From positions 1 to 51,644 of the forward strand of contig CAIMXQ010000084.1 of NCBI GenBank assembly GCA_903845465.1: a stretch of DNA of 51,644 bases, written 5' to 3'. A program made the translations under genes and the position numbers. Shown here in pieces: positions 13,545-23,300 of the stretch. Each line of letters opens with the position of its first letter. Position 1 is the first letter of the stretch. Source of the stretch: an uncultured Actinomycetes bacterium. Its GTDB lineage: Bacteria > Actinomycetota > Actinomycetes > Nanopelagicales > Nanopelagicaceae. The notes under the pieces were generated by a model that was not told the DNA's origin, made no database searches, and saw only the letters and a list, made by a program, of their open reading frames with translations.

Positions 13545-15113
13545 TTAGAGGTAGAAATTCTCTTGGTGGAAATCTTCCGGAGTAATCTTGATAGGACGAG
13601 CATTGATTGAATCTCCAGCTACTCGTGGAAGTGTAAGTACAAAGTGAGCACCTTTGCCGGGCCTTCCCCACGCATCAAGTTCTCCATTATGTAAGCGCGC
13701 ATCCTCGAGAGCGATAGAAAGTCCTAAGCCAGTTCCTCCGCGAACTCGTGCGCGCGAAGGGTCAGCTCGCCAGAATCGATCAAAGACTCGGATGAGCGCT
13801 GATTCATCAAGTCCGGACCCAAAATCACGAACTCCGATTCCAACCTCGGTGTCCGTTGCAACAATGGTGACCACGACTTCTTGATTATCAGCATGGTCTA
13901 GAGCATTCGAGAGCAGGTTGCGCAAGATTCTTTCAACGCGACGAATATCAGCTTTGATGTGCACAGAATCTGACTCTGAAATAACGCGTATTCCCGATTC
14001 GGTATCAACATCGCCAAGTTCAAAATCTTTGATGCAGCGCTTAACGAGTGCGACCACATCAAAATCAGCAGGCTCGAGCACTGCAACTTCAGCATCAAAG
14101 CGACTTACTTCAAGGAGATCTTCGAGCAAGCGTTCAAATCGTTCGATTTGCGCTGATAGAAGTTCTGAACTGCGGGACACAACAGGATCGAAAGTGGTTC
14201 GTTGGTTATAAATGACTTCAGATGCCATGCGTAAAGTCGTCAATGGCGTGCGTAGTTCGTGTGAAACATCTGAAACAAAGCGCTGCTGGACGCGCGAAAG
14301 ATTTTCAAGTCGCGAAATTTGTTGTTCAATGGATTGAGCCATCTCGTTATACGAACGGGCGAGCGTTGCCATCTCATCCTCTGATTTGACCGACATTCGC
14401 TGGCTGAAATCACCCTCTGTAAATTGATTCGCGATTCGAGCAGCTTCGCGCACAGGGCGAACTACTTGCCTCACAACGAGAGAAGTAATCAGAGCAATGA
14501 GAAGAACTAGTACTAAACCGGCAATGAGGAGAGAGGTTTTGATGAGTTCGAGGGTTGCCTGCTGATTCCCAAGAGAAAAGACGATATACATTTCATAGAG
14601 TCCAGCAGATGGAATACTTACTCTTTTACCAACGACGAGAGATTTTTCAACAATCCCAGATTTCTGCTTGATGTTGGTATAGGCATACTTCAACTCACCG
14701 CTTTTAGTAACTTCCTTTCTTAATGCAAGCGGCACTGAACGAGGATCGATGAGCTCGGAAGACATTTCGTATGAGGTGCTGGATTGCGCAGTTTTGGATG
14801 ATCGTAAAAAGATAATCTCTCGCCGCGCTTCTTTAACTACTTGAGTAGTTGAATTCACCACGATATCTGCGAGGATCTTCTTCCGTTCTTCAACGGTTGA
14901 ATTCCTTGAAATTACCAATTTATATTCTGCATCGAAGAAGGTAAATCTTGATTCAGCAAGAGAGGAGGAAAGAGATGCTGAACGGATTCCATCTGAAAGC
15001 CGTGAATACAGGGCTGATCCTGAAAGTGAGACAACTCCGAGTGAGAGAAGAACGGTAGAGAGAATTACTTTCGTTGCAAGAGATTGCGAAAGTGCCTGAC
15101 GAATACCCCTCAT
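13545..15113 (-). CDS. mtrB: Sensor histidine kinase MtrB
   Basis: A 522-aa membrane kinase of the MtrAB system, which ties envelope state to cell division and wall metabolism in actinobacteria. TM1 is at about 14-36, an extracytoplasmic sensor domain at about 37-192, TM2 at 193-214 and HAMP at about 215-267. The HisKA motif SDVSHELRTPL carries His285. The HATPase_c boxes include NLLSNALDH, VRDFGSGLD and GGTGLGLSIALE. ATG 15113 has an AAAGGGG-type ribosome-binding site and lies 15 bases after mtrA. No lpqB gene follows, although it does in most relatives; comF comes next. Confidence 0.95.
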   Translation of the reverse strand: MRGIRQALSQSLATKVILSTVLLSLGVVSLSGSALYSRLSDGIRSASLSSSLAESRFTFFDAEYKLVISRNSTVEERKKILADIVVNSTTQVVKEARREIIFLRSSKTAQSSTSYEMSSELIDPRSVPLALRKEVTKSGELKYAYTNIKQKSGIVEKSLVVGKRVSIPSAGLYEMYIVFSLGNQQATLELIKTSLLIAGLVLVLLIALITSLVVRQVVRPVREAARIANQFTEGDFSQRMSVKSEDEMATLARSYNEMAQSIEQQISRLENLSRVQQRFVSDVSHELRTPLTTLRMASEVIYNQRTTFDPVVSRSSELLSAQIERFERLLEDLLEVSRFDAEVAVLEPADFDVVALVKRCIKDFELGDVDTESGIRVISESDSVHIKADIRRVERILRNLLSNALDHADNQEVVVTIVATDTEVGIGVRDFGSGLDESALIRVFDRFWRADPSRARVRGGTGLGLSIALEDARLHNGELDAWGRPGKGAHFVLTLPRVAGDSINARPIKITPEDFHQENFYL

Positions 15114-15128
15114 TGGAAGAGAGCCCCT

Positions 15129-15809
15129 TTACGCTGGGCCGCCCGCCTTATAACCAACCCCACGGACTGTCATCACAATTTCAGGAATCTCAGGATTATG
15201 TTCAACTTTGGAACGAAGACGTTGCACGTGAACATTTACTAAACGTGTATCTGTACTGTGGCGATATCCCCATACTTCACTTAAGAGAGCATCACGAGTA
15301 AATACGCGTCCTGGATCTTTTGCAAGGGCTACAAGAAGATCAAACTCAAGACGAGTGAGTTGAATAAGTGTTGTGCCACGACGCACTTCATGGGCGGTCA
15401 CATCGATTACAAGGTCACCGATTGTGAGCAAACCAGTGATATCAGCGTTAGTACGACGTAAGCGGGTTCTAATTCGCGCGATGAGTTCTGCCTTATCGCG
15501 GAATGGCTTCTGCATGTAATCATCGGCACCAGCTTCAAGTCCACGCACGATATCTTGCGTCTCGCCCTTTGCGCTCAGCATGACAATTGGAACCATAGAT
15601 TCTTGTCTAATTAATCTACAGACTTCGATGCCATCAATTCCAGGCAACATCACATCAAGCAAGACAAGGTCTGGAGGATTATTTCTAAATACCTCCAGCG
15701 CCTCGTCTCCACGACTTACTAAATCTACGTCAAAGCCTGAACTTGTGAGAACAATTCCAAGCATTTCTGCGAGGTCTTGATCGTCATCGACGACCATAAC
15801 CAAAGTCAT
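15129..15809 (-). CDS. mtrA: DNA-binding response regulator MtrA
   Basis: A 226-aa OmpR-family regulator. The receiver has VVDDD at 7-10, phosphoacceptor Asp52 in LLDVMLPG and Lys101 in MQKPF. The winged helix ends with VMTVRGVGYKAG. The MtrA assignment rests on this sequence and on the ahcY-mtrA-mtrB order. The ATG follows directly on the TAA of ahcY with no spacer, so translation is probably coupled to ahcY. In M. tuberculosis a thymidylate kinase gene (tmk) lies between these two; it is absent here. Confidence 0.96.
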   Translation of the reverse strand: MTLVMVVDDDQDLAEMLGIVLTSSGFDVDLVSRGDEALEVFRNNPPDLVLLDVMLPGIDGIEVCRLIRQESMVPIVMLSAKGETQDIVRGLEAGADDYMQKPFRDKAELIARIRTRLRRTNADITGLLTIGDLVIDVTAHEVRRGTTLIQLTRLEFDLLVALAKDPGRVFTRDALLSEVWGYRHSTDTRLVNVHVQRLRSKVEHNPEIPEIVMTVRGVGYKAGGPA

Positions 15810-17090
15810 TTAGGAACCGTGCTCCCAAGAGTTGAGGTACATATCTTGTGCAGGTGTAAGCACATCGATACGTCCACCCATTGACTTGAGTTTGAGTGAA
15901 GCAACTTCCTTATCGATATATGTAGGAACTTCGTGAACTCCTGCAGGAAGATTCTTTGCTTCCTTAACAAGGTATTCAGCGGTAAGTGCCTGATCAGAGA
16001 ATGACATATCCATGACTGATGCTGGGTGTCCTTCTGCCGCTCCTAGGTTTACAAGGCGTCCTTCCGCAAGAAGAAGTAGACGACGGCCATCCTTCATGAC
16101 GTATTCGTCAGTCTGGTGACGCATCTTTGCATTCTTCTTTACTGAGTTCTGCTCGAGCCATGCAACATCGATTTCGATATCGAAGTGGCCTGAGTTGGCC
16201 ATGATTGCGCCATCCTTCATAACCGCGAAGTGTTCGTCACGTAGTACGTCGCGGTTACCTGTAACGGTAATGAAAACATCGCCGACCTTTGCAGCGTCAA
16301 CCATTGGCATGACGCGGAATCCTTGCATCATTGCATCAAGTGCCTTTGTAGGATCAATTTCAGTAACGACGACATCTGCGCCCATACCCTTTGCGCGTTC
16401 TGCAACGCCCTTACCGCAGTAACCAAATCCAGCAACGACGACAATGCGTCCTGCGAGAAGGAAGTTGGTCGCACGGAATACAGCATCAAGTGTTGACTGG
16501 CCTGTTCCGTAACGGTTATCGAACATGTGCTTGGTATCTGTGTCATTGACAGCGATCATTGGGAATGTAAGTGCGCCATCTTTTGCCATTTGATTAAGGC
16601 GAATTACACCAGTTGTAGTCTCTTCGCAGCCTCCTGCAATATTTGGAAGGAGCTCCTTGCGAGTTGTGTGAAGAGTATTGACGAGGTCGCAACCATCATC
16701 GAAGACTTGGTGTGGGTTGATATCGAGGGCTGCATTGATGTGTGCGTAGTAGCCATCGCGGTCAACTGCATTACGTGCAAATACTGAAATTCCATATTCG
16801 TGAACGAGAGCTGCTGCTGTGTCATCTTGTGTTGAAAGTGGGTTTGAAGCACAGAGTGCAATCTCTGCACCGCCCGCTTTAAGTACTCGCATCAAGTTTG
16901 CTGTCTCAGTTGTGACGTGCATACATGCCGCGATTCGCACGCCCACGAATGGTTGTGATTTTTCAAAACGTTCGCGGATCTGGGCAAGCACAGGCATATT
17001 GCGCTCTGCCCATTCGATCTTCTTGCGGCCAGCTTCAGCAAGTGATGCATCAGCAATGTCATGCTTTGGAATAGTTGTAACAGGTGTCAT
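15810..17090 (-). CDS. ahcY: Adenosylhomocysteinase (SAH hydrolase)
   Basis: A 426-aa cytosolic enzyme that splits S-adenosylhomocysteine into homocysteine and adenosine, relieving inhibition of methyltransferases. Motifs seen are the NAD site VVVAGFGYCGKGVAERAKGMG, GCEETTTGVIRL in the substrate domain, and NDTDTKHMFDNRYGTGQS. It lacks the roughly 40-residue insertion of mycobacterial SahH, so it is of the shorter type. The ribosome-binding site GGGGAG is clear before ATG 17090. It has a 122-base upstream spacer, long for this genome, and heads the mtrA-mtrB group. Confidence 0.97.
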   Translation of the reverse strand: MTPVTTIPKHDIADASLAEAGRKKIEWAERNMPVLAQIRERFEKSQPFVGVRIAACMHVTTETANLMRVLKAGGAEIALCASNPLSTQDDTAAALVHEYGISVFARNAVDRDGYYAHINAALDINPHQVFDDGCDLVNTLHTTRKELLPNIAGGCEETTTGVIRLNQMAKDGALTFPMIAVNDTDTKHMFDNRYGTGQSTLDAVFRATNFLLAGRIVVVAGFGYCGKGVAERAKGMGADVVVTEIDPTKALDAMMQGFRVMPMVDAAKVGDVFITVTGNRDVLRDEHFAVMKDGAIMANSGHFDIEIDVAWLEQNSVKKNAKMRHQTDEYVMKDGRRLLLLAEGRLVNLGAAEGHPASVMDMSFSDQALTAEYLVKEAKNLPAGVHEVPTYIDKEVASLKLKSMGGRIDVLTPAQDMYLNSWEHGS

Positions 17091-17212
17091 ATGTATTTCT
17101 CCCCTAATGTAAAAACGGCTGTTTTTTCGCTTGACCTTCGGCGTAGGGCTCTACTGTGCTAGTCGGCTATGGATATAGGTTAGTGGAAGAGCCTAAAAAT
17201 AGTTAAAAGGGC
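17091..17212 (-). promoter_or_regulatory. ahcY upstream/leader region with possible structure
   Basis: This 122-base spacer lies between the phosphomannomutase stop and ahcY. On the minus strand GGCTCT (17188-17193) can pair with AGAGCC (17147-17152) to close a loop of about 35 bases. Further down AAAAAC and GTTTTT flank AGCC shortly before the GGGGAG site. I could not match it to a known SAM or SAH riboswitch consensus. A TATATC hexamer lies inside the first loop and may instead be a -10, in which case the long helix would not be transcribed whole. Confidence 0.25.
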
Positions 17213-18565
17213 TTATCCGCGGATCGTGTTAAGTACATCATCTCGGACCTTCTCCATGCGAGCCTGCGTTGAAGCCTCAACGTTGAGTCGAAGGAGGGGC
17301 TCGGTATTAGATGCTCGAAGATTGAACCACCAGGTGTCACTGTTAATAGTCAATCCATCTAGGTGGTCGACTTCGACTCCATCTTTCTTTCCATATAACT
17401 TTTCAATCGTGTCCATAGCAGCTTGAGCATCAGAAACTGTTGAATTAATTTCACCGCTTGCGTGATATCGATTAAAAGGTGCGAGTAACTTTGAGAGCGT
17501 CGTCTTGGTCTCGCCAAGTGCAGCAATTGCATGGAGAGCTGCCAGCATTCCTGAATCTGCCTTCCAGAAATCACGGAAATAGAAATGCCCCGAGTGCTCG
17601 CCACCGAATACCGCATTAGTTTCTGCCATGAGCTTCTTAATATATGAATGACCTACTCGAGAACGAACTGCAGTGCCGCCATTTTCTTCGACAACTTCTT
17701 TGACGGCTCGAGATGAGATTAAGTTATAAATGATATTTGAAGTTGGATAGCGCTTAAGTTCGCGCGTAGCAATGAGCGCTGTGAGCGCCGACGGATTAAC
17801 AAGTTCGCCCTTTTCATTAACCAGGAAGCAGCGATCTGCGTCGCCATCAAATGCAAGGCCGATATCAGCTCCGTGTTTCTTCACCGCTTTTTGAAGATCT
17901 TTAAGGTTTGAAGGTTCAATCGGGTTGGCCTCGTGATTTGGGAAAGTTCCATCTAATTCAAAGTACATCTCAATAATTTCTGCGTTAAGGCGCTTGAAGA
18001 CGGCGGGTGCTGTGTATCCGCCCATTCCATTTCCTGCATCAATGACAATTTTCAATGGGCGAATTGTTGAGACATCGACAAGGGTCAGTAAGTGATCTAC
18101 ATACTCCTCGAGCATATTTCGCTGCTTCTCGACGCCAGCGCTACGCATCGCCATCGGAGTTCCCTCGGTAACGAATTTCTCTATGGTCATCAATCCTGAT
18201 TCTTTACCGATAGGACGTGCACCACTGAGACACAGCTTTATTCCGTTGTATGCGGCTGGGTTATGGCTTGCTGTAAACATCGCGCCAGGAAGATTGAGTT
18301 TTCCTGATGCGAAATACAACATATCTGTGGATGCCAATCCGATACGGATGACATCAAGACCTTGAGAAGTAACGCCTGCTGAAAAGGCAGTTGCAAGTGT
18401 GGGAGAAGATGGCCGCATATCTTCACCAATAACGACGGTTCCAGGTTCGCGCTCGAGTTCAAGAAATCGTGCAACTGCAATTCCGGTGGCAAATGCAAAA
18501 TCGGCGGTGAGCTCTTTATCGACGAGGCCACGGATGTCGTATGCCTTGAATATCGATGCGCTCAT
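17213..18565 (-). CDS. Phosphomannomutase/phosphoglucomutase
   Basis: A 450-aa alpha-D-phosphohexomutase making mannose-1-phosphate (and/or glucose-1-phosphate) for sugar nucleotides. The active-site phosphoserine is Ser100 in FTASHNPAAYNG. The metal loop is AFDGDADRCF, sugar specificity residues are in FGGEHSGHFYF, and the phosphate loop is RASNTEPLLRLN. Length is typical of the bacterial PMM/PGM group. It lies beside a mannose-1-phosphate guanylyltransferase-like gene about 5 kb upstream, as in the ManB/whiB2 region of other actinobacteria. TACGAT lies six bases before the ATG. Confidence 0.93.
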   Translation of the reverse strand: MSASIFKAYDIRGLVDKELTADFAFATGIAVARFLELEREPGTVVIGEDMRPSSPTLATAFSAGVTSQGLDVIRIGLASTDMLYFASGKLNLPGAMFTASHNPAAYNGIKLCLSGARPIGKESGLMTIEKFVTEGTPMAMRSAGVEKQRNMLEEYVDHLLTLVDVSTIRPLKIVIDAGNGMGGYTAPAVFKRLNAEIIEMYFELDGTFPNHEANPIEPSNLKDLQKAVKKHGADIGLAFDGDADRCFLVNEKGELVNPSALTALIATRELKRYPTSNIIYNLISSRAVKEVVEENGGTAVRSRVGHSYIKKLMAETNAVFGGEHSGHFYFRDFWKADSGMLAALHAIAALGETKTTLSKLLAPFNRYHASGEINSTVSDAQAAMDTIEKLYGKKDGVEVDHLDGLTINSDTWWFNLRASNTEPLLRLNVEASTQARMEKVRDDVLNTIRG

Positions 18566-18571
18566 ATAAGT

Positions 18572-18577
18572 ATCGTA
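18572..18577 (-). promoter_or_regulatory. -10 element of the phosphomannomutase gene
   Basis: TACGAT on the minus strand, six bases before ATG 18565. Confidence 0.45.
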
Positions 18578-18602
18578 AGGATAAAGGTGTGAGAAAGTGA
18601 AA

Positions 18603-18974
18603 TTAAGAGGGAACTGCGCGTAGATGCCCTCTGCGACCTACGCTGGATTGTGACTGCGCCGAAGCAGCTGTTGAAGATTCTTCTACTGGTGCCTGGGCAA
18701 CTTCACGAACGGCATCAGCAATTGCCATTAAATCATCGTCGCTAGGACCTGCTGCGTTGTTATCTATTGCTTGACGAATTACGTTCCATCCATTTGGGAC
18801 AGTAAGTCGAGCTGAATGTTTCTCGCAGAGATCGTATGAATGTGGTTCAGAGAAAGTTGCAAGTGGCCCCAACACTGCAGTGGAGTCAGAGTAAATATAT
18901 GTCAAAGTCATAGACGCTACGGATCGACAGCTGACGCGCGAACATACGCGGCCGGTTCGAACCTGGGTACTCAT
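18603..18974 (-). CDS. DUF3499 family protein
   Basis: A 123-aa actinobacterial protein of unknown function. The pattern C-SRVSC near residues 11-16, then LTYIYSDSTAVLGPLA, then SYDLCEKHSARLTVPNGW is the DUF3499 core. The two N-terminal Cys and the CEKH motif could form a zinc site. The C-terminal 40 residues are Ser/Ala-rich and look disordered, ending in a basic tail. The position beside a phosphomannomutase and the whiB2 region is the usual one for this family. TAATCT lies seven bases before the ATG. Confidence 0.85.
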   Translation of the reverse strand: MSTQVRTGRVCSRVSCRSVASMTLTYIYSDSTAVLGPLATFSEPHSYDLCEKHSARLTVPNGWNVIRQAIDNNAAGPSDDDLMAIADAVREVAQAPVEESSTAASAQSQSSVGRRGHLRAVPS

Positions 18975-18981
18975 AGTAAAA

Positions 18982-18987
18982 AGATTA
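18982..18987 (-). promoter_or_regulatory. -10 element of the DUF3499 gene
   Basis: TAATCT on the minus strand, seven bases before ATG 18974. Confidence 0.45.
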
Positions 18988-19006
18988 GTGGTAATCAGTT
19001 AAGAAG

Positions 19007-20308
19007 TTAGGGATTGAGCACTCGAATATTTGAGGATGGCACAAAAGATTTCGTCAGCCGGCTACCGGCATTGAGAGGGATGTATCCATACCCGCTCTGG
19101 GATGAAATAAGCGCTGCTCCAAAAGTGCCTGCTGAGATTGCACTAAAACGTACAGAGCGAAGATTCGCAGGAGCCGTGAAGGTTGCAATATCCTGAGCAG
19201 AGATTGTTACGCTCTTCTGAGAACCATTTGTGTACGTCAGGTTGAGTTGCACCGATATGGAGTGGCCCGTAAAGACAAGCGTTGGTGATAATCCGGTTGT
19301 GGCCAAGGTGAATTCGGAGAGTGCATCTGCTGCCGTGCTCCAGACGAAGTCGCTCTTTCCGTTAGAAATCGTCTTCGAAAATACAGATGCCAGTATTGGC
19401 TGATCAGAGCTAATGTGCAATGCAAATTTTCCCGATGCCATCGTAATATCCATTGGAATTTCTATGACCTTCTTATGTGCAACCGTGATTCCATCTATTC
19501 CTATTGGCGAGAATGTGCCATCAGCTGATCGAATTTCCGCCGATATACGCGCATCCACATCTCCGGGGATGAGAATTCTCAGAGTATGTGGTGTCGAAGT
19601 TTTCTTACCTGTCTGCTGGGGAATCCCTGGAATTTGAATTGACTTCGTTGGATTTCCTGTTGCATTGACCAGATCTCCACCTAGCGCGTGTAAACCTTTT
19701 CCACGTTCGTCGACTACAAATCCATTAACTCGACCCGATCGTGTCAAGAGATGGATTGCAATTGCCTTTGCTCCGGGTGCGAGTGTGGGAAGTGCAATCT
19801 GTTGATATGAATTAGCTTTCAAAGATATTAACTGGGGGTTTAGCTGTGCTTTCTCAGTGAAGACTGTCACCTCGACAAGAGCTCTGCCTAAACCGCTGTT
19901 GACGAGATTGAGTGAACCTTTGGATGTGATATCTGCAGTTGCGCCAATAAACCATTGAGATGCAACCGGTGAACTGCATGGGACTGCACCGGCCCACACG
20001 CCCGTGCGAATTTGCCAGGCAATAGGTGTAACTGACCCAGCTTCAATAACTGCAGCTTGCGAAGCGAGTGCGTACCGTGAAAATCCAACTGGCGAATTCG
20101 CCATAGAGTTTGTACCAGTTTTGCGAGCCATTGTTTTCTGTGAAGTAAGTGAAATAGCTGTCGTTAAATAAGCGGTATTAGGTGGGCATACAACTGCAGG
20201 GTAAGACTCATTGAATCTATTCGTTGAAACAGTCTGGTCTAACACATTGCTGAGAAGGATTATTGAAGCTGTTGCAACCAGAAGTGAAAGTAGGCGTTGA
20301 TTCTTCAT
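19007..20308 (-). CDS. DUF5719-like secreted/envelope protein
   Basis: A 433-aa exported protein. An N-terminal hydrophobic segment (LLSLLVATASIILLSNVL, about 4-21) acts as a signal or anchor, followed by a beta-rich, Ser/Thr-rich ectodomain with repeated VEVTVFTEKAQLNPQLI-like strands. No enzymatic motif. Family naming rests mainly on context: a DUF5719 protein sits between the large glycosyltransferase and DUF3499 in related actinobacteria. The ATG overlaps the TGA of the glycosyltransferase (ATGA), so the two are coupled and may act together at the cell surface. Confidence 0.75.
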   Translation of the reverse strand: MKNQRLLSLLVATASIILLSNVLDQTVSTNRFNESYPAVVCPPNTAYLTTAISLTSQKTMARKTGTNSMANSPVGFSRYALASQAAVIEAGSVTPIAWQIRTGVWAGAVPCSSPVASQWFIGATADITSKGSLNLVNSGLGRALVEVTVFTEKAQLNPQLISLKANSYQQIALPTLAPGAKAIAIHLLTRSGRVNGFVVDERGKGLHALGGDLVNATGNPTKSIQIPGIPQQTGKKTSTPHTLRILIPGDVDARISAEIRSADGTFSPIGIDGITVAHKKVIEIPMDITMASGKFALHISSDQPILASVFSKTISNGKSDFVWSTAADALSEFTLATTGLSPTLVFTGHSISVQLNLTYTNGSQKSVTISAQDIATFTAPANLRSVRFSAISAGTFGAALISSQSGYGYIPLNAGSRLTKSFVPSSNIRVLNP

Positions 20309-23300
20309 GCGAGCACCGAATTTGATATCTCACTCTTGCGTCGCCCAGATGGAAGCGCAAGCACGACTACGGTTACTAGGACGATGATAAAGAATGAAAT
20401 CCATCCTCTTCGCAGAGTTCCATCATGGTAGATAGAGATATCGCCGCCAGTTGTTACTTCAAAAGTTGGAAGTCCATTTATATCTCTGACCTTTTGAAGG
20501 TGATAACCGTTTTGCATGATCTGCCAAGAACCGCTGTAACTTTCGGTCAGCGTAATAGATCCTGGGCCAGGTACATAAGTACGGACACCTATAAATGGCA
20601 AGATGCTTACTTTGCCGGAATAGTCAGTGTAAATAATATGTCCAGTATCTTGCATCACGCGCCAAACAATTCCTGCGCTGGTCGATGAAGCTCTGCTAAA
20701 TCCACCCAATCCATCAATTATCTGTGCAACTTTTACATCTACAGGGCTCTTGAGAAAAACATACTTGATCCCATACGTTGCAAGAACTTTGCTCGATGAG
20801 ACTCCTGTGTTATCTATTAAACCTTCTATTGCAGCTGTAATCTCTGACGTATCTCTGGGTACAAGGTCAGTATCGCCGAGCGTTATTTGACGTCCTCTTG
20901 AAATGTAATATGAAATCGCTATTTCACCGTTGTGGTTATAGGGGCGCAACACAACAGTCTTAGCATCTTTCTCTATCGATAGAAATGCTGGAAGCACTTG
21001 CGTAGAGGATGTACGAAGCGGTGAATTTGCACCTGCGCTGACTAGCCAGAAGATTGATGTCGAAGTGTAAATAACCGTAACTGCCAAGATTGCCGCAACA
21101 GAGATGTGACGGAAATTTATATTTGATTGTTCAAGTCGTGTGCGAATTTTGTCGAACATAACAACTGCAGCAGTTATCGAGAGCAAGGTTGCAACCGCAA
21201 TAAAGGTTCCAGCGAAAGCTCGTGATGATTCTGCCGAGCCATTTCCATTCACAACAAGGGAGCTAAAGAGAGTTCCGCCTAGTAGGAAAACCAGGCCGAG
21301 CGTTGAGAATTTCCGCGCCGCGGTGGATGAGAAATATGTGACAAAGAGAATGACTGTAATCGGGCTAACGCACCACCATGGGAGCGAACCTGGTCCACCT
21401 GGGTTTGCAGTCAGTGCAAGGTTTGGTCCGCCACCCGATAGTGAAAATCCAATTTCTCCCCATGACTGTGTTGGATGTACGAAGAGCGAGAATGATGCTG
21501 GGGCTGAGAGCAGGATCGGTGTAATGATGAGAGTCATGCGTCGAGTAAGTCGTTCAAGGAAGAGGTGATCGCGGAAATTCCTATTTAACGTCATGAAATC
21601 TTTAGAAATCGTAAAGGCAACACCCAAGCCTATGATCAAGAGGACCGATGGGTTAAAGGCGAAGAGAACCCAGATAAAAAGTGAGTAGGCAAAGATGCTT
21701 CGCCAAGATCGGTTTTCGATATCAATCCACTGCCTTAGGGTGCCAATAAAAAATGGAAGCAAGGAAAGAAAGAGCACGACTCCTATTCGTCCTGAATTTA
21801 TTGCAGCTACTGAAACTGGCGATAATGCATAGAGCGCTGCCGCGCCCGCAGAGAGCCATCTATTAGAGGTATACCGTGATAAATACCTGTGCGATGTGAA
21901 GAGCATGACAAATGGTGCTGCGAGAAAGAACAGGGTAATAAATAGTGCGATATTTCCTAGAGTCACTACAGATGCGACAAGAAGTAGCAAAGTCCATACA
22001 GGAGTAGATAACCCGCTCCCCATTCCTATGTCATGCCAACTTGAAAGGTATAACTTTATAAATTCCTTGTAATGATGCGGTGATTGTGCAAGCCCTCCGC
22101 CTGAAATGGGACCCACGCGATGACGTGCCCAAAAAGCAGTGAGTACTGCAATAAGTGTTACTGCAGCGATCAGAGGCCGCTTGAAAATCGTTTTCCACGA
22201 TTGTACGGATACAGGTGTAAGTAAATCTTCATCCTCATTGATGCTCAAATCGCTGACAACTGGAGCGGAATCACGATTGCGCTGAGGTAAAGCAAATTCG
22301 CGAAAGCGATCGACATTGCGGGCAATCGCACTTCGAAGTTGCATAAGTCGCGGGGGGATGAATTCCTGCACCACGCGGCTTGATACCAAGCGGTGCTTCT
22401 TTCGCAATTTTCTTGCAGCGATAAGTTCTGCTGGATGGATCAGAAGTGTGGCTACTGCAAGAAGCTCATCACTTGCATAGCCGGGCAATTTTGCAAAGAG
22501 GTAACCGACTGCACGGACGAGAGCGCCAAAGAGTAATTGCATTGCAATCCATGGAAGAGTCCAGAGACTTGAATTGGCAAGCAGAACATAAGCAGCATTT
22601 TGGCGATCGAGTAAGAGTGGGCGATGAAGGAGCGCCCCTTTGACATCGATTGTTCGACGTTCAGTTGAAGCGGCTTGTGCGTGGTAGCCGATTGCATCGG
22701 TCACTGCGATTACTGAATGGCCAGCAACGCGAACTCGCCATCCAAAGTCCACATCATCGCGGAAGAGTTCGAGGTTTTTATCGAATCCCCCAAGTTCTTC
22801 AAAGACATCGCGACGAATCAATGCACCTGCAGTACTTACTGAGAGAACTTCATTGATTCCATCTCGTTGACCTTGGTCATACTCGGAACTTTCCAAACCT
22901 GTCCAGCGAGCACCATTAGAACCAATACTGATTCCGGCTTCAAGGAGATGTGACTTGTCGTGCCAACCTAATAATTTTGGCCCTGCCATAACCACATTAG
23001 GTCTATCTTCAATTGAAGCAAGAAGTGCTTCAAGTGCACCCGGGTGCAGAAGACAATCATCATGAAGAATCCAGAGCCATTCTTCAACTCCCTCAATCAT
23101 TGAAGGGAGTTGTTCTACACCTCTGGCAATTGCTGCACCAAAACCGGCATCACGTTCGAGAGTAATTGTTGGGATGCGAGCGCCCTTAAGTAATTTAGGT
23201 GATGCATCAATTGAACCTGTGTCGATTGCAACAATACGATCGGCGGTATGCGTTTGTGACGTTATCGATGCAACAACTTCAGGCAGCCACGTTGCTCCAT

